The notes beneath the pieces were generated by a model. That model was not told the DNA's origin, did not search any database, and was given only the letters and a program-made list of their open reading frames with translations. Source: Vulcaniibacterium tengchongense (GTDB taxonomy: Bacteria > Pseudomonadota > Gammaproteobacteria > Xanthomonadales > Xanthomonadaceae). Taken from it: DNA of 64,000 bases. The stretch is taken from contig NZ_RKQN01000003.1 in NCBI RefSeq assembly GCF_003814555.1, forward strand, positions 355,611 to 419,610, written 5' to 3'. A program made the translations under genes and the position numbers. This document shows, piece after piece, positions 45,019 to 55,399 of the stretch. Each line of letters begins with the position of its first letter. The first letter of the stretch is position 1.

Positions 45019-45498
45019 TCAGTGGTGGTGGCCGCCTTCGCCGTGCACGTGGCCGTGCTCGATCTCTTCCGCCGAGGCTTCGCGCACGTCGACGATCTCG
45101 ATCGCGAAATGCAGGTCCTTGCCGGCCATCGGATGGTTCAGGTCGACGTCGACCACGCTCATGCCGACCTTCTGGATGGTGACCGCGCGCGGGCCGAAGT
45201 TGGTCGGCAGCACCGCCTGCATCCCCGGCTCCAGGCGCGTCCCCTGGAAGTACTTCTTCGGCACGCGCTGGGTCAGGCCCTCGCGGCGCTCGCCGTAGGC
45301 TTCGGCCGCGGCCACGTCGACCTCGAACTTGTCGCCGGCCTCGCGCCCCTCCAGCGCCTTCTCCAGGCCCGGAATGATGTTGCCGTGGCCGATCAGGATG
45401 GCCAGCGGCTCGCCGCCCTGGGAGCTCTCCAGCGGCGCCTGGCCCTGCTCGGAGACGGTGTAGTGGAAACGGACGACGCGGTCTTTCTCGATCTTCAT
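45019..45498 (-). CDS. slyD: FKBP-type peptidyl-prolyl isomerase SlyD
   Basis: SlyD is a cytoplasmic prolyl isomerase and chaperone that also handles nickel for hydrogenase-type enzymes. The 159-residue product has the FKBP core (VVRFHYTVSEQGQAPLESSQ, ILIGHGNIIPGLEKALEGRE) with the insert-in-flap domain between (about 70-130). A short His-rich tail EHGHVHGEGGHHH follows. The tail is much shorter than in E. coli SlyD and has no cysteines, so metal binding may be weaker. The ATG at 45498 begins MKIEKDRVVRFHY. Confidence 0.93.
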   Translation of the reverse strand: MKIEKDRVVRFHYTVSEQGQAPLESSQGGEPLAILIGHGNIIPGLEKALEGREAGDKFEVDVAAAEAYGERREGLTQRVPKKYFQGTRLEPGMQAVLPTNFGPRAVTIQKVGMSVVDVDLNHPMAGKDLHFAIEIVDVREASAEEIEHGHVHGEGGHHH

Positions 45499-45595
45499 TG
45501 CGGGACTCGGCTGGGACGCCGCCGGGGGCGGCAGGGGACGGGAAGCGGCTGCCGGGCGCTTGCCGGCATCGGGCGGAACGGCCACTCTATGCGCC

Positions 45596-46174
45596 GTGAC
45601 GACGAAAGCCGCGCATTATCCCGGCAAGCCCCGCCCCGCGCCAGCGCGCACCGGCGGGTCCGCCGTCCCCGTCGCTCCTGCCCTTGCCGTCGCCGCCGCG
45701 CTTTGCCTGGCCCTGGCCGGCTGCGGCGGGCCGCGCCAGGCGGTGCGCGCCGCGCCGCCTGGGCGCGACTGGCCGGTGGTCGCGCCGGAGGACCCGGCCG
45801 CGGCCAACGCGGTGCTGATGCGGGCGCTGAGCCTGGTCGGCACGCCCTACCGTTACGGCGGCAACACCCCGGAGAGCGGCTTCGACTGCAGCGGCCTGGT
45901 GAACTACGTCTACCGCGACGTGCTCGACCTGCGCCTGCCGCGCACCTCGCGCGAACTGGCCGGCTACCAGGGCCCGCGCATCGCCCCGGAGCGGCTGGCC
46001 GCCGGCGACCTGGTGTTCTTCGCCAACGGAGGCAGCGTCACCCACGTCGGCATCTACGTCGGCGAGGGCCGGTTCGTGCACGCGCCCAGCAGCGGCGGCA
46101 CGGTCCGCCTCGACCGGCTGGACGGGCCCTACTGGCGCGACCACTACAGCGGGGCCAAGCGGGTGCTGCGTTGA
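45596..46174 (+). CDS. NlpC/P60 cell-wall hydrolase, lipoprotein-like
   Basis: A 192-residue peptidase expected to cut D-Glu-meso-DAP bonds in peptidoglycan in the periplasm. The N-terminus has a signal with a lipobox LALAGC. The catalytic triad fits NlpC/P60: Cys in YGGNTPESGFDCSGLVNYVY, His in SVTHVGIYVGEGRFVHAPSS, and a polar third residue at that last His. The GTG at 45596 is preferred; a TTG 12 codons upstream is possible. The next gene encodes a close paralogue. Confidence 0.85.
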   Translation: MTTKAAHYPGKPRPAPARTGGSAVPVAPALAVAAALCLALAGCGGPRQAVRAAPPGRDWPVVAPEDPAAANAVLMRALSLVGTPYRYGGNTPESGFDCSGLVNYVYRDVLDLRLPRTSRELAGYQGPRIAPERLAAGDLVFFANGGSVTHVGIYVGEGRFVHAPSSGGTVRLDRLDGPYWRDHYSGAKRVLR

Positions 46175-46208
46175 TCGCGGGTCGGAAACGTGCGCGCGAT
46201 TGCAACGA

Positions 46209-46223
46209 TTAACATCTTGTTAA
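46209..46223. promoter_or_regulatory. Inverted repeat TTAACA-TCT-TGTTAA in an AT-rich patch
   Basis: A perfect 6-bp inverted repeat with 3-base spacer sits in the only AT-rich stretch between the two NlpC/P60 genes, about 70 bp before the second start. A TTGCAA hexamer at 46200 could serve as -35. It may be an operator for a symmetric regulator overlapping the promoter. No regulator is named. Confidence 0.35.
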
Positions 46224-46290
46224 CCAAATCTGAACCCATTCGGCCGCTCGGGCGGGCATCATCCCCGGATCGACGACCTGTGATGACCGC

Positions 46291-46968
46291 GTGACGCTCG
46301 CAACGCCCCGCCCCGGCCGCCCAGCCGCCGCCGTACGCCGCCCGCTCCGGGCGCGTTTCCCTCTCGCTCTCGTTCTCGCCCTGCTGGCCGCCCCGGTGCT
46401 GGCGCAGCAGGCGCCCTCGTCCTCGCTGTCGGCGGATTCGGCCGACCTGCCGGCGCCGGCGACGCGCGCCTCGCTGCCGGAGGCGATGACGCTGTCGGAC
46501 CGCGCCCTGCTGCTGGCCACGGACCTCAACCGCCTGCTGACGCCGGACGGCGCCGTCGCCGCCCAGAATGCCGCGGGCGATGATGAAGGCAAGATCAAGA
46601 AGGTGCTGCAGCGCGCCCTGGCACTGCTCGGCACGCCGTACCGCTGGGGCGGCTCCGACCCCGACAAGGGCTTCGACTGCAGCGGCCTGGTCGGCTACGT
46701 GTTCCGCAACGCGCTCGGCATCGAGCTGCCGCGGGTGTCGCGCGAGATGGCGCAGACCGGCGAGCTGGTCAAGGACCGCGCCCAGCTGAGCGCCGGCGAC
46801 CTGGTGTTCTTCGGCCGCCGCGGCCGGGTCGACCACGTCGGCATCTACGTCGGCGACGGCCGTTTCGTGCATGCGCCGAGCCGCGGCAAGGACGTCCAGG
46901 TCTCCAGCCTGGAGACCGGCTACTGGAGCACCAAGTTCATGCAGGCGCGCCGGCTGCAGGGCATCTGA
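46291..46968 (+). CDS. NlpC/P60 cell-wall hydrolase, secreted
   Basis: The 225-residue paralogue of the preceding gene. It has a Sec signal (LALVLALLAAPVLAQQAP) but no lipobox, so it is probably a soluble periplasmic or secreted enzyme. The catalytic Cys lies in WGGSDPDKGFDCSGLVGYVF and the His in VDHVGIYVGDGRFVHAPSRG. The intervening helix-rich 40 residues (LSDRALLLATDLNRLLTPDG) are not found in the first copy. It starts with GTG 116 bp after the first gene ends, and has its own probable promoter. Confidence 0.85.
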   Translation: MTLATPRPGRPAAAVRRPLRARFPLALVLALLAAPVLAQQAPSSSLSADSADLPAPATRASLPEAMTLSDRALLLATDLNRLLTPDGAVAAQNAAGDDEGKIKKVLQRALALLGTPYRWGGSDPDKGFDCSGLVGYVFRNALGIELPRVSREMAQTGELVKDRAQLSAGDLVFFGRRGRVDHVGIYVGDGRFVHAPSRGKDVQVSSLETGYWSTKFMQARRLQGI

Positions 46969-46994
46969 GCCCGTTCGCCGCGCCGCTCGCCGGG

Positions 46995-47010
46995 GCCGCC
47001 GCAAGGCGGC
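46995..47010. terminator. Short hairpin between convergent genes
   Basis: GCCGCC at 46995-47000 pairs with GGCGGC at 47005-47010 over a GCAA tetraloop, followed by CGTTTCC on the plus strand. It is a weak but plausible stop for the NlpC/P60 gene. Confidence 0.35.
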
Positions 47011-47031
47011 TCCGCCGTTTCCGGGCCGGCA

Positions 47032-49315
<2,284 letters not shown>

Positions 49316-49316
<1 letters not shown>

Positions 49317-49804
49317 TGCCGTACACCCCGATCGTCGCCACCCTCGGCTACGTGCTGTCGCCGGACGGACGCGAGGCGCTGATGGTCCACCGCAACGCGC
49401 GCCCGGACGACCACCAGCTGGGCAAGTACAACGGCCTGGGCGGCAAGCTGGAACCGGACGAGGACGTGCTCGCCGGGATGCGCCGCGAGATCCGCGAGGA
49501 GGCCGGCATCGAATGCGAGGAGCTGCGCCTGCGCGGCACCATCAGCTGGCCGGGCTTCGGCAAGCACGGCGAGGACTGGCTCGGCTTCGTGTTCGTGATC
49601 CCCCGCTTCTCCGGCACGCCGCTGACGCGCAACCCCGAAGGCACGCTGGAGTGGGTGCCGCTCGCGCGCCTGCACGAGCTGCCGATGTGGGAAGGCGACC
49701 GCCACTTCCTGCCGCTGGTGTTCGACGACGACCCGCGGCCGTTCCACGGGGTGATGCCGTACCGCGACGGGCGGATGCTGTCGTGGTCGTATTCGCGGGC
49801 ATGA
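49316..49804 (+). CDS. NUDIX hydrolase (MutT / 8-oxo-dGTP diphosphatase-like)
   Basis: The 162-residue product contains a complete Nudix box (GGKLEPDEDVLAG followed by MRREIREEAGI, about residues 42-65), satisfying GX5EX7REUXEEXGU. The family cleaves nucleoside diphosphates linked to another group; its closest look is to the MTH1/oxidised-nucleotide type (WPGFGKHGEDWLGFVFVIPR, LPMWEGDRHFLPLVF). The ATG overlaps the preceding stop by one base (TGATG), which argues for translational coupling with the metallo-beta-lactamase-like gene, though their functions look unrelated. Confidence 0.88.
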
Positions 49805-49826
49805 GGCGCGCCCTGCGTCCGGCCGC

Positions 49827-50303
49827 TCAGACGTAGGCGATCAGCCGTCCGGCCGCGGCCGCGCCGATCCAGCCCAGCACCGAGGCCAGCGCCTGCAGCC
49901 GGCCCCAACGCGGCGGGCGCCGGTCCCAGTCGTGCAGCCGCGTTCGCCACAGCGCGCGGAACAGCAGCGCATTGGCCACGCCGAACGCCACCAGCAGCAG
50001 CTTCAACCGCATCAGCGGATGCGCCAGCAGCGAACGCGCATCCGCCGCCAACAGCCCCATGCCGCTGAGCAGCAGCAGCGCCAGGCCGGCGACGGCGAAC
50101 GGCGTCAGCACGCGCGAGACCTCCGGCAGCGCGAAACCGCGGCCAAGCCCGAGCAGGCGCAGGTCGAGCAGCAGGATCGGCCCGACCAGCAGGCTCAGCC
50201 CGAGCAGGTGCAGCAGGTTGGCGGCCGGGTACGCCCCGCCGCTGCGCATCCACTGGCCGAGCGCGGAGGCCTCCAGCGCCGCGGCCAGCGTTTCCGGCGC
50301 CAT
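49827..50303 (-). CDS. Four-helix membrane protein, likely DUF6644-type
   Basis: A 158-residue integral membrane protein with segments at about 24-45 (HLLGLSLLVGPILLLDLRLL), 65-87, 96-115 and 135-152. The conserved His in NLLHLLGL could bind haem or metal, but this is only suggestive. I associate it with the DUF6644 type; this is from general pattern only. It lies 3 bp after the neighbouring DUF6152-type gene, so the two are co-transcribed and probably act together. Confidence 0.6.
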   Translation of the reverse strand: MAPETLAAALEASALGQWMRSGGAYPAANLLHLLGLSLLVGPILLLDLRLLGLGRGFALPEVSRVLTPFAVAGLALLLLSGMGLLAADARSLLAHPLMRLKLLLVAFGVANALLFRALWRTRLHDWDRRPPRWGRLQALASVLGWIGAAAAGRLIAYV

Positions 50304-50306
50304 CGG

Positions 50307-50672
50307 CTAGCGCAGTTCGACGGTCTTGCCGTCGACGATCACGCGCTCGGCGCGCAGCTCGGCGCTGCCGTCGCGGCGCGGGTAGCCGACGATGGTGAGG
50401 GTCTTGCCGACCGCCAGCGCGCCCTCCGGCAGCCCGCGCGCCTGCATGCGCGAGGTCGGCGCCAGCACCACGGTCCAGCGCCGGCCCTGGTGGTCGACCT
50501 CGGCCTCGGCGTGCGGGTCGCCCCAGCGCACTTCCGCCAGCTTGGCATCGAAGGTCATGGTCTTGTCGGCGTCGTACGAACCCCAGCCGTGGTGCGCCAG
50601 CGCCGCGGAGGCGAACAGCAGCGACGCCAGCAGCGCCGGCAGGGCGGGAAGGAAGCGGAAGACACGGTTCAT
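50307..50672 (-). CDS. DUF6152-type small exported protein
   Basis: A 121-residue protein with a Sec signal (FLPALPALLASLLFASAALA) and a mature start HHGWGSYDADKTMTFDAKLA, which is typical of DUF6152 proteins. It contains EVRWGDPHAEAEVDHQG and a C-terminal basic-hydrophobic region. The HHGW and PHAE histidines could bind metal, but the function is unknown. The neighbouring membrane protein lies 3 bp further on, and both face away from the symporter gene. Confidence 0.7.
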   Translation of the reverse strand: MNRVFRFLPALPALLASLLFASAALAHHGWGSYDADKTMTFDAKLAEVRWGDPHAEAEVDHQGRRWTVVLAPTSRMQARGLPEGALAVGKTLTIVGYPRRDGSAELRAERVIVDGKTVELR

Positions 50673-50735
50673 GGCCAGGCTCCGTCGCGGGAAGTCCTGC
50701 TATAGCGTCGCCGGCGTAAGCGCGGGGTCAAGCGC

Positions 50736-52034
50736 TCAGGCCGTCCGGTCGGAAGCGCCGACCTCCGCCCTCTCGCCCTCGGCGATGCCGAGGTTGCTCG
50801 AGGCGGCCTCGAAGGTCTCGCGGTCGAGCAGGCCGGTCTCCTTGGACACCAGCACCGGCACCAGCATCTGCCCGGTGACGTTGGTCATCGTGCGCATCAT
50901 GTCGAGCACGCGGTCGATCGCGACCAGGTAGCCGATGCCCTCCAGCGGCAGGCCCGCCGCGCTCAGCACCAGTGTCACCATCACGATCGCCGTGCCCGGC
51001 ACGCCGGCGGTGCCGAAGCTGCCGAGCACCGAGGCGATCAGGATGGTCACGTACTGGCCCGGCTCCAGGTGCAGGCCGAAATACTGGGCGACGAACATCG
51101 AGGTCAGCGCCGGGTAGATCGCGCCGCAGCCGTCCATCTTGATGCTCGCGCCCAGCGGCACCGCGAACGCCGCGTAGTCCTTGTCCACGCCGAGGTTGTG
51201 GGTGACGGCGCGGATCGCCGCCGGCATCGCCGCGAAGCTCGAGGAGGCGACGAACGCCACCTGCATGGCCGAGGCCGCGCCGCGGAAGAACTTGAGCGGG
51301 TTGAGGCCGTGCAGCGCCACCAGGCTGCCGTAGACGAACACGATGTGGATCGCGCACGCCAGGTACAGCGCGAGCACGAAGGTGCCCAGCGGCAGCAGCT
51401 TCTCGAAGCCGTAGGCGCCGACCAGCGCCGCGATCAGGCCGAAGGTGCCCAGCGGCGTCATCTCCAGCACGAAGCGGGTGACCTGCACCATCGTGTCGCT
51501 GGCCTCGCCGATCAGCTTGCGCAGCCCGGCGACGCGCTCGCCCAGCTTGACCAGGGCGAAGCCGACCAGCCCGGCGAACACGATCACCTGCAGGATCTTG
51601 CCCTCGCTCAGCGCGCGGAACGGGTTGGTCGGGATCACGTCCAGCAGCACCTGCTTCCACGACGGGATCTCGCGCACCGTGTAGTCCGGCGCCACGGTCA
51701 GCCCGGCCAGGCCCCTGCCGGGCTGCAGCACGCCGCCGACGACCAGCCCCACCGCGACCGCGAGCGCCGCGGTGATCGCGAACCAGACGAAGGTGCGCGC
51801 GCTCAGCGCCGCCACCGACTTCTGCCCGTGCAGGCTGCCGATCGCCTTCATCACCGCGAAGAACACCAGCGGCACCGCGATCATCTTGATCAGGTTGACG
51901 TAGACCGTGCCCAGCGGGCCGAACCAGGTCTCCGCGGCGGGACCCAACGCCCAGCCGGCGAGCGCGCCGAGCACGAAGCCCGCCAGCACGCGCTGCCAGA
52001 ACGGGATGCGGAGCCAGGCCGAGACCAGCTTCAT
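50736..52034 (-). CDS. Dicarboxylate/amino acid:cation symporter (DAACS family)
   Basis: A 432-residue inner-membrane transporter of the glutamate/dicarboxylate family. It takes up C4-dicarboxylates or acidic amino acids with Na+ or H+. Conserved features: VNLIKMIAVPLVFFAVMKAI (TM3), SSSFAAMPAAIRA (hairpin HP1, serine-rich), LGASIKMDGCGAIYPALTSM (TM7 with NMDG-like KMDG), and VLGSFGTAGVPGTAIVMVTL (HP2). The ATG at 52034 is the family start (MKLVSAWLRIPFWQ). It is divergent from the alkaline phosphatase gene. Confidence 0.9.
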   Translation of the reverse strand: MKLVSAWLRIPFWQRVLAGFVLGALAGWALGPAAETWFGPLGTVYVNLIKMIAVPLVFFAVMKAIGSLHGQKSVAALSARTFVWFAITAALAVAVGLVVGGVLQPGRGLAGLTVAPDYTVREIPSWKQVLLDVIPTNPFRALSEGKILQVIVFAGLVGFALVKLGERVAGLRKLIGEASDTMVQVTRFVLEMTPLGTFGLIAALVGAYGFEKLLPLGTFVLALYLACAIHIVFVYGSLVALHGLNPLKFFRGAASAMQVAFVASSSFAAMPAAIRAVTHNLGVDKDYAAFAVPLGASIKMDGCGAIYPALTSMFVAQYFGLHLEPGQYVTILIASVLGSFGTAGVPGTAIVMVTLVLSAAGLPLEGIGYLVAIDRVLDMMRTMTNVTGQMLVPVLVSKETGLLDRETFEAASSNLGIAEGERAEVGASDRTA

Positions 52035-52174
52035 CGGGACCTCTGCGGAACGATCGAGTCGGCACCTTAGCCGAGTGTGCCGGTTCGGGCGAGAGCGCCG
52101 CTGCAACGCCGGTGTCCCAGGCCTGCAATGACGGCCGGCATAATGGCGGTTTCCGTTGCCGAACCGTTACGCCG

Positions 52175-53866
52175 ATGCCACGCCCGCTCGTTCCCTGCTC
52201 CGCCCTCGCCCTCGCCCTGCTCGCCGGCGCCTGCGCCTCCGGCGCCGCGCGCCAGGCGGCGCCCGCGCCCGCCGCCGTCGACGTGCCGGCGATCGCGCAT
52301 CCGGCCGGGGAAACCCCCGCATGGTGGTTCCGCGACGGCGCCGCGCAGGCGGCGCAGCGCGGCGCGATGGCCGGCAAGGCGAAGAACGTGATCCTGTTCG
52401 TCGGCGACGGCATGAGCCTGACCACGGTGGCCGCCGCGCGCATCCTCGACGGGCAGCGCAAGGGCGGCTCCGGCGAGGAGAACCGGCTGAGCTGGGAAAC
52501 CTTCCCGGCCACCGCGCTGAGCAAGACCTACAACACCGACTCGCAGACGCCGGACTCGGCCGGCACGATGAGCGCGATGGCCACCGGCGCCAAGACCCGC
52601 GCCGGCGTGCTCAGCATCGGCCAGCAGGCGCGCCGCGGCGATTGCGCGCAGGCGCAGCGCACGCCGCTGCTGACCCTGTGGGAACTGGCCGCCAGCCAGG
52701 GCCTGGCCACCGGCGTGGTCACCACCACCCGCGTCACCCACGCCACCCCGGCGGCGACGTTCACCCATTCGGCCGACCGCAACTGGGAGAACGACACCGA
52801 GCTGCCGGAAGCGGCCCGGGCCGCCGGCTGCGCCGACATCGCCCGCCAGCTGGTCGAGACCCCTTACGGCCGCGGCCCGGACGTGCTGATGGGCGGCGGC
52901 CGCGGCAACTTCATGACCGTGCAGCAGCGCGACCCGGAGTACGACGACAAGGTCGGCCAGCGCCTCGACGGCCGCGACCTGATCGCCGAATGGCGAAGCC
53001 GGCATCCGAACGGCGTCTACGTGTGGAACGCGAAGCAGCTCGAGGCGGCGCCGGCCGATGCGCCGCTGCTGGGGCTGTTCGAGCCCGACCACATGCAGTT
53101 CGAGCACGACCGCGCCCAGGACGGCGCCGGCGAGCCGAGCCTGGCGGAGATGACCCGCGCCGCGATCGCGCGCCTGCAGCGCAACCCGAACGGCTACGTG
53201 CTGCTGGTCGAGGGCGGCCGCATCGACCACGCGCACCACGCCGGCAACGCCTACCGCGCGCTCACCGACACGATCGCGCTGAGCGAGGCGGTGCGGGCCG
53301 CGGCCGCGATGACCTCGGCCGACGACACCCTGATCCTGGTGACCGCCGACCATTCGCACACCCTGAGCTTCGTCGGCTACCCGGTGCGCGGCAACCCGAT
53401 CCTCGGCAAGGTCCGCGGCACCAGCGGCGAGGAAGGCGATCCGAGCCAGCTCGCCCGCGATGCCACCGGCCTGCCCTACACCACGCTCAACTACAGCAAC
53501 GGCCCGGGCTACGTCGGCGCCAGCGCGCAGCAGCCGGAAGGGCCGAAGCGCTTCCCGCACCAGGCCAGCGGCGTGCAGTACGCGCAGCGCGGCCGCCCCG
53601 ACCTGACCGCGGTCGACACCGAGCATCCGGACTACATGCAGGAGGCGCTGGTGCCGACCGGTTCCGAATCGCACGGGGGCGACGACGTCGGCCTCTGGGC
53701 GCGCGGCCCGGGCAGCGAGGCGGTGCGCGGCAGCGTCGAGCAGAACGCGATCTTCCACCTGATGCTGCAGGCCACGCCGAAGCTGCGCCAGGCGCTGTGC
53801 GCGGCCGGCGGTTGCGACGCCAACGGCGTGCCGCTGCAGTTGCCGGACCCGGCGAAGTTCCGCTGA
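52175..53866 (+). CDS. Alkaline phosphatase
   Basis: A 563-residue exported phosphatase (PhoA superfamily). A signal with lipobox LLAGACASG (Cys about 20) suggests a lipoprotein. The metal site and nucleophile are clear: VILFVGDGMSLTTVAAARIL, and DSQTPDSAGTMSAMATGAKT with the active Ser. VTHATPAATFTHSADRNWEN and RIDHAHHAGNAYRALTDTIA also hold metal ligands, as does VTADHSHTLSFVGYPVRGNP. ESHGGDDVGLWARGPGSE gives the last His. It releases phosphate from monoesters. It ends at a strong terminator. Confidence 0.93.
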   Translation: MPRPLVPCSALALALLAGACASGAARQAAPAPAAVDVPAIAHPAGETPAWWFRDGAAQAAQRGAMAGKAKNVILFVGDGMSLTTVAAARILDGQRKGGSGEENRLSWETFPATALSKTYNTDSQTPDSAGTMSAMATGAKTRAGVLSIGQQARRGDCAQAQRTPLLTLWELAASQGLATGVVTTTRVTHATPAATFTHSADRNWENDTELPEAARAAGCADIARQLVETPYGRGPDVLMGGGRGNFMTVQQRDPEYDDKVGQRLDGRDLIAEWRSRHPNGVYVWNAKQLEAAPADAPLLGLFEPDHMQFEHDRAQDGAGEPSLAEMTRAAIARLQRNPNGYVLLVEGGRIDHAHHAGNAYRALTDTIALSEAVRAAAAMTSADDTLILVTADHSHTLSFVGYPVRGNPILGKVRGTSGEEGDPSQLARDATGLPYTTLNYSNGPGYVGASAQQPEGPKRFPHQASGVQYAQRGRPDLTAVDTEHPDYMQEALVPTGSESHGGDDVGLWARGPGSEAVRGSVEQNAIFHLMLQATPKLRQALCAAGGCDANGVPLQLPDPAKFR

Positions 53867-53896
53867 GCGGGCGCCGCCGCGGCGTTGCCTGGAACG

Positions 53897-53927
53897 AAAC
53901 GGGCCCGGCGCAGACCGGGCCCGTTTT
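53897..53927. terminator. Intrinsic terminator after alkaline phosphatase
   Basis: A perfect 12-bp stem (53897-53908 with 53915-53926), six-base loop, and TTTT at the 3' end on the plus strand. It lies between convergent genes and should work in both directions, since the left arm supplies T residues on the minus strand. Confidence 0.85.
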
Positions 53928-53962
53928 CCCATGTCCGTCCGCAGCAGCGCGGCGGCGCGGGC

Positions 53963-54385
53963 TCAGAACGGCTTGGCCAGCACCAGGTAGACGATGCCGA
54001 CCAGCAGCAGCACCGGCAGTTCGTTGAACCAGCGCAGCGCCTTCGCCGACGGCAGCGCGCGGCCCCGGTCGAGCCCCTTCAGCCAGCGGCCGGCGACCAC
54101 GTAGTGCGCCAGCAGCAGCGCCACGAGCGCCAGCTTGGCGTGCAGCCAGCCGCCGCTCATCTTGAAGTACAGCCACAGCACCAGGCCGAACACGAAGGCG
54201 AAGCCGAACATGAGGTGGCCGAAGCGGTACAACCGCCGCCCCATCAGCGCCAGCCGCGCGCGCACCGCCGTCTCGTCGCCCGCTTCCGCCAGATTGACCA
54301 GGATCCGCGGCAGGTAGAACACGCTCGCCATCCAGGCGATCACGAACACCAGGTGCGCGGTCTTGGTCCAGAAATAGGCGGTCAT
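53963..54385 (-). CDS. HemJ/CopD-like membrane protein (protoporphyrinogen oxidase type)
   Basis: A 140-residue membrane protein with four hydrophobic segments. The start WTKTAHLVFVIAWMASVFYL is typical of HemJ (UPF0093), which oxidises protoporphyrinogen IX in haem synthesis. The conserved His in this segment, YRFGHLMFGFAFVFG, and KLALVALLLAHYVVAGRWLK complete the pattern. The family also includes CopD-like copper proteins, so haem synthesis is likely but not certain. Its stop follows closely after the terminator. Confidence 0.8.
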   Translation of the reverse strand: MTAYFWTKTAHLVFVIAWMASVFYLPRILVNLAEAGDETAVRARLALMGRRLYRFGHLMFGFAFVFGLVLWLYFKMSGGWLHAKLALVALLLAHYVVAGRWLKGLDRGRALPSAKALRWFNELPVLLLVGIVYLVLAKPF

Positions 54386-54572
54386 TCGCGGTTCCTTCGA
54401 AGCGTGCGGGCGGCGATAGGATGCCCGCGGCCCGCGGTCGCTGCCACTGCCGCGGGAACGCGCGTCCGCTCCCGCACGCGTCGCCCGACGCGGCCCGCGC
54501 GCTCCGCCGCGGTGTCCGGCGCCCGCCGGAAGGAGAGACAATGGGCGCCCACTCCGCTGGCGGACGCGCCCC

Positions 54573-55181
54573 TTGAGCAAGGCCTACGACCGGGACTACT
54601 TCGACCGCTGGTACCGCGATCCGGCGCTCCGGGACGCCGCGATCGGCGGCGCGGCGCGGCTGGCGCGCAAGGTCGCGCTCGCGGTCGCTACGGCCGAGTA
54701 CCACCTGGAGCGGCCGATCCGCAGCGTTCTCGACGTCGGTTGCGGCGAAGGCGCGTGGCGCGCGCCGCTGCTCAGGCTGCGGCCGAAGCTGCGCTATCTC
54801 GGCTTCGACGCCAGCGAATACGCGGTCGCCCGCTACGGCGCCCGGCGCAACCTGCACCGGGCGCGCTTCGGCGACTTCGCCTGCCTGCGCCCGTGCCCGC
54901 CGGTCGACCTGCTGGTCTGCAGCGACGTGCTGCACTACCTCGATTCGCGCGAGCTCGAACGCGGCCTGCCCGGCCTGGCCGAACTGTGCGGCGGCGTGGC
55001 CTTCCTCGAGACCTACACCCGCGAGGACGCGATCGAAGGCGACCGCCACGGCTTCAAACGCCGCCCCGCGCGCTACTACCGCGAGCGCTTCGCCGCGGCG
55101 GGCTTCGTCGCGATCGGCTCGCAGCTGTGGCTTTCGCCGGCCCGGCGCGACGGGCTGAGCGCACTCGAAAGCCCGGGCTGA
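54573..55181 (+). CDS. Class I SAM-dependent methyltransferase
   Basis: A 202-residue methyltransferase. The SAM motif SVLDVGCGEGAWRAPLLRLR lies at about residues 51-70, followed by YLGFDASEYAVARYG and the acidic motif PVDLLVCSDVLHYLDS. No specific substrate signature is seen. It starts with a TTG at 54573, since no in-frame ATG exists; an out-of-frame ATG at 54541 is rejected. It is divergent from the HemJ-like gene and 218 bp upstream of the PHB depolymerase gene. Confidence 0.78.
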   Translation: MSKAYDRDYFDRWYRDPALRDAAIGGAARLARKVALAVATAEYHLERPIRSVLDVGCGEGAWRAPLLRLRPKLRYLGFDASEYAVARYGARRNLHRARFGDFACLRPCPPVDLLVCSDVLHYLDSRELERGLPGLAELCGGVAFLETYTREDAIEGDRHGFKRRPARYYRERFAAAGFVAIGSQLWLSPARRDGLSALESPG

Positions 55182-55399
55182 GAGGCACGCCGGGACCGCT
55201 CCGCCGCCAGGGTGCCGCGCCCCGCGAGGATCGGCGCCGTTGCGTTGCGGAAACCCCGACCCGGCGAAACCCGTGGGCCGGGCGCGCGGTCGTCGCGAGA
55301 GGCGAAGGCGGGCCGCCGCCCGGTTCACCCGGCCACCGGGCCGGATACGCTATGCTGCGCCGCACCAACGACCGGTCCGCCGGACCGTACGGGACGACG

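Noticed and set aside
54510-54572. ATG at 54541 as the methyltransferase start
   Set aside because: It is out of frame with the methyltransferase motifs, so the TTG at 54573 is used.
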